From JBHENW01 sp046261875 (lineage in GTDB: Bacteria; Acidobacteriota; Thermoanaerobaculia; UBA5066; Gp7-AA6): 6,502 nucleotides of DNA. Below, one piece after another: positions 3,979-6,502 of this stretch. Location: contig JBHENW010000070.1 in the NCBI GenBank assembly GCA_046261875.1, forward strand, positions 1-6,502, written 5' to 3'. The position numbers and the translations under genes are program-made. The notes below the pieces were generated by a model, which worked only from the letters and a program-made list of their open reading frames with translations, was not told the DNA's origin and searched no databases. Numbering within the stretch: the first letter of the stretch is position 1; each line of letters opens with the position of its first letter.

Positions 3979-6225
3979 CTAAGGCAGAGCCCGCAGGCCG
4001 CGGGCCTGATCCACGGTGAGCGTTCGATCGACCTGCCCGACCGGTCCGATCTCCTGTGCGCGCCCGGAAGGCCAGCGGATCGTGAGCGACTCCAGGCGCG
4101 TCGCGCCGCCGAGACCGATGTGGGCGATGGGACTTCCCGTGGACAGAAACCCGCTCGCGTTGCCGTTTTCCTGCACGACGCGGCGTCCGTCCGGGAGGAC
4201 CGCGGTGATTCGCGCGCCGACACCCTCGCGGTTGTCGACGCCAGGTTGACCGACCAGCCGGAGGCGGAGAAAGTGCTCGCCGGGACGGCGGCTTCCGAGA
4301 TACAGCGCCTCGGGCGCCTGGACGGAGCGGACGTAAAGATCCAACGCCCCGTCCCCGTTCGCATCGAAGGCGACGGCGGCCCGGCCGTTGCTCTCGAGAT
4401 CGAGCCCGTCGAGGAATGCGCGCTCCTCGAACCGCGTGCCGGATCCGCCATCCGCGCCGCGGTTTCGGAAAAAGCGGTCGCGCTCCATCCCCTGGACCGC
4501 ATCGCCGCGCATGTCGAAGGCGCGGTTTCCGTCGACGTAATCCTCCCAGTAGGCGAGCGAGTCCCACCAGAACTCGAGCTCCCGATCCTTCCGGCGTCCG
4601 TCCCCCCACATCCCGTTGGCGGCGTAGAGGTCGGGCCAGGAATCGTTGTCCAGGTCGGCCGCGACGACGGTCCAGTTCCAGCCCGCCTGCGCGGCGCCGG
4701 ACTGCAAGGTGGCGTCGTCGAACGCGCCGGGCCGCCGCTGGAGGAAGAGCGAGTTGCCCTGACTCATCTCTTCCATCCAGGCGATCGCGATCGGCAGAAA
4801 GACACGCCCCGGGATCGGTATGGGCAGGGCGGGGTACTCGTGGAGGAAGTACCACTGCGTGTCGCAGCCGGTTGCGTAGAGGTCCAGGCGCCCGTCGCCG
4901 TCGAAGTCCGCCCAGGCCGCCGACATTCCGTAGGCCCGGTCCTCGACGCCGGCCCGGTCCGCGACGTCGCGGAACGCGGCACCGCCCTCGTTGCGATACA
5001 GGTTCTTGAGGCCGAAGTCGTTGGTCACGAGCAGGTCGGCCCGGCCGTCGTCATCGTAGTCGGCGAAGAGCGAGGAGAGCGTCCACCGCCGCTCGCCGGC
5101 GAACCCCCGGTCTGCGCTCACGTCGCGGAACCGTCCCTTCCCGTCGTTGAGAAAAAGGTGGTTCTCCGCGGCGTCCTTCGCGTCGAAGGGCGGGTCGGGC
5201 ATCTGGCGGTAGTAATCCCCGGTGACGCAGACGAAGAGATCGAGGTCGCCGTCGCCGTCCACGTCGGCAAACGCCGCCGACCGCGTTTTGCCGTTCACGC
5301 GTATTGCGGAACGTTCCGTCACGTCCTCGAATGAACCACCCGAGCGGTTGCGGAAGAGCCGCGAGGGCCCGAAGGCGTCCGTGACGAAAAGATCCGGAAA
5401 GCCGTCTCCGTCCACGTCTCCGGCCGCGATGCCCGTGGCCGCGACCCCGGACGAGGCAGATACGGCGAGCCCCGCCCTTTCGGTGACGTCGGTGAACTGG
5501 CCGCTCCCCTCGTTCGCGTAGAGGATCGATCGCACCCCGTCGCCGACGAAGAGGTCTTCATCCCCGTCCCGGTCGAAGTCGAGGACCGCGACCCCGGAGC
5601 CCGGCCAGATGCCCTCGATCAGGCGGTTGGTCATCCGCACGGTCGGATCGTTCCTCGGCGCGCCGAGGCCGGCCTGCCCTGTGGCGTCCTGGAAACGCGC
5701 CCTCGGCTCGACCCGCTGGATGAGCGGGCCCTCGAGCGAAACGCGCACACGGAGGTTGCCCCCTCCCGTCCGATCCACGCTGACGCGGGCGGGGAGGAAC
5801 CGCTCGACCCGCGCGCCGTCGCTCCGAAACCCGCCGACCTCGAAGCGCACTTCACCGGTCGTGCTCTCGAGCTCCGCCGAGACCGCGTGCCTCGGTTTCT
5901 CGACGCGGTAGGTGACGAACGCGATGCTGTCGAGCCCCTCCCATGCGGCGCGCCGGAGCTCATCCGCTCCCGCGGGGTCCCCCGGGAGGCCCTCCGACCG
6001 TGCCACCGCGTTCTGGACGGACTCGATCCCGTCGCGCCAGCGCTCGAGGCGCTTCATCCAGGGGATGAACTCCTGGCGCAGGCGCGGAAGGGAGTTGGCG
6101 TGAAGCCAGAGCGCTGCCCCGGCGGCCAGGACAAGCGATGAAGAGAGGATGAGAACGCGCCGGGAGGTCAAGCCGGTGATGTTAGCGTTTTGGTCTCCGG
6201 GTTGCTCCTTCGGGACCTGTCCCAT
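3979..6225 (-). CDS. Secreted FG-GAP/VCBS propeller protein with ASPIC/UnbV domain
   Basis: A 748-residue protein in three parts. Residues 24-42 form one hydrophobic segment after SRR, a signal peptide or membrane anchor, so the rest is probably periplasmic or extracellular. Residues 45-200 are unassigned. From 216 come seven calcium-loop motifs of the FG-GAP type: DFDRDGDEDLFV (216), DVDGDGFPDLFV (270), DVDGDGDLDLFV (321), DYDDDGRADLLV (389), DFDGDGRLDLY (440), DLDNDSWPDLY (524) and DANGDGALDLYV (621), consistent with a seven-bladed beta-propeller. The C-terminus (about 667-735, GVGARITAVLPDG to IRWPSG) is an ASPIC/UnbV domain. The family is CRTAC1-like; bacterial roles are largely unknown, with adhesion or ligand binding usually proposed. 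The start is uncertain: the ATG at 6225 lies in the upstream tandem repeat with only a weak GGGA before it, while a TTG at 6171 would give a tighter signal peptide but has no ribosome site. It is first in the unit, 12 bp before the flavoenzyme. Confidence 0.85.
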   Translation of the reverse strand: MGQVPKEQPGDQNANITGLTSRRVLILSSSLVLAAGAALWLHANSLPRLRQEFIPWMKRLERWRDGIESVQNAVARSEGLPGDPAGADELRRAAWEGLDSIAFVTYRVEKPRHAVSAELESTTGEVRFEVGGFRSDGARVERFLPARVSVDRTGGGNLRVRVSLEGPLIQRVEPRARFQDATGQAGLGAPRNDPTVRMTNRLIEGIWPGSGVAVLDFDRDGDEDLFVGDGVRSILYANEGSGQFTDVTERAGLAVSASSGVAATGIAAGDVDGDGFPDLFVTDAFGPSRLFRNRSGGSFEDVTERSAIRVNGKTRSAAFADVDGDGDLDLFVCVTGDYYRQMPDPPFDAKDAAENHLFLNDGKGRFRDVSADRGFAGERRWTLSSLFADYDDDGRADLLVTNDFGLKNLYRNEGGAAFRDVADRAGVEDRAYGMSAAWADFDGDGRLDLYATGCDTQWYFLHEYPALPIPIPGRVFLPIAIAWMEEMSQGNSLFLQRRPGAFDDATLQSGAAQAGWNWTVVAADLDNDSWPDLYAANGMWGDGRRKDRELEFWWDSLAYWEDYVDGNRAFDMRGDAVQGMERDRFFRNRGADGGSGTRFEERAFLDGLDLESNGRAAVAFDANGDGALDLYVRSVQAPEALYLGSRRPGEHFLRLRLVGQPGVDNREGVGARITAVLPDGRRVVQENGNASGFLSTGSPIAHIGLGGATRLESLTIRWPSGRAQEIGPVGQVDRTLTVDQARGLRALP

Positions 6226-6502
6226 AACATTCGCCGTCCCAGGCCATCACCGGAGAGGTGGGTGAAGGCTTCGCCGAAGGCGGCGCCGGTACTCCGGCGC
6301 CAACCCAGCGGGTGAGCGAAGCGAACGCCGCGGGTTGCTCCTTCGGGACCTGTCCCGTAACATTCGCCGTCCCAGGCCATCACCGGAGAGGTGGGTGAGA
6401 GGCTTCGCCGAAGGCGGCGCCGGTACTCCGGCGCCAAGCCAGCGGGTGAGCGAAGCGAACGCCGCTGGTTGCTCCTTCGGGACCTGTCCCATAACATTCG
6501 CC
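6198..6502. repeat. Tandem array of 133-134 bp hairpin-rich units
   Basis: Unit 1 runs 6201-6333 (133 bp), unit 2 runs 6334-6467 (134 bp) and unit 3 starts at 6468 and is cut by the window end. Units 1 and 2 differ at only four places: A/G at 6224, a one-base indel near 6265, C/G at 6305 and G/T near 6332. Each unit holds several inverted repeats: GGGAC/GTCCC (6212-6223), CACC/GGTG (6248-6260), the odd palindrome CTTCGCCGAAG (6269-6279) and a perfect 8 bp stem GGCGCCGG/CCGGCGCC (6282-6301). Unit 2 also has CCAGCGG/CCGCTGG (6439-6468). The lengths are not multiples of three, so the units are not coding repeats. They resemble REP/BIME-like palindromic arrays, but no associated transposase is in view. 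Confidence 0.9.

Noticed and set aside
2497..5334. A 945-codon plus-strand open frame opposite the flavoenzyme and propeller genes
   Set aside because: It is composition-driven antisense openness in GC-rich DNA. Its translation is dominated by R, V, D, E and P with no domain, while the minus-strand frames carry clear family motifs and adjoin each other at natural gene spacing.
6168..6497. Minus-strand open frames through the tandem repeats (MGQVPKEQP-type starts)
   Set aside because: Units of 133 and 134 bp shift frame between copies, so no protein repeat is maintained; the translations are arginine-rich and domain-free.
6198..6502. CRISPR array
   Set aside because: The units are contiguous with no variable spacers between short repeats, and the unit length is far too long.

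Overview
This is a GC-rich bacterial window in which every supported gene lies on the minus strand, so the transcribed order runs from high to low coordinates. The organism cannot be named from the sequence alone. High GC, a long secreted FG-GAP/ASPIC-UnbV propeller protein, a halogenase-like flavoenzyme and structured tandem repeats would suit an Acidobacteriota-like or similar soil or sediment lineage, but that is inference.

Layout in transcription order. (1) 6198-6502: a tandem array of 133-134 bp units, two complete and one cut by the window edge, about 97% identical and packed with perfect inverted repeats. (2) 6225-1511: a compact three-gene unit with 12 and 23 bp gaps. It encodes a membrane-anchored or exported seven-repeat FG-GAP propeller protein with a C-terminal ASPIC/UnbV domain, a flavin-dependent halogenase-like FAD oxidoreductase carrying the WxWxIP signature, and a classical NADP(H)-type short-chain dehydrogenase. 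The two oxidoreductases probably act on a shared small molecule; no scaffold-building enzyme is visible here. (3) 1501-1260: a truncated 5' copy of a tRNA-Ser gene followed by an intact tRNA-Ser(UGA) with encoded CCA. The two share a 57 bp direct repeat. (4) 1210-306: a fluoride-response unit consisting of a possible -10 box, a fluoride (crcB-motif) riboswitch, an overlapping terminator-like hairpin, crcB and a DUF190 gene. crcB is interrupted by a one-base frameshift in a G run, so the fourth membrane helix is out of frame. (5) 305-1: no gene. It holds a terminator-like hairpin directly after the DUF190 stop and a 73 bp inverted-repeat element at 55-127.

The observations most worth following are the frameshifted crcB under an apparently intact fluoride riboswitch, the hairpin-rich tandem repeat whose main hairpin has a near-copy beside the tRNA fragment, and the propeller/halogenase-like/SDR gene set.
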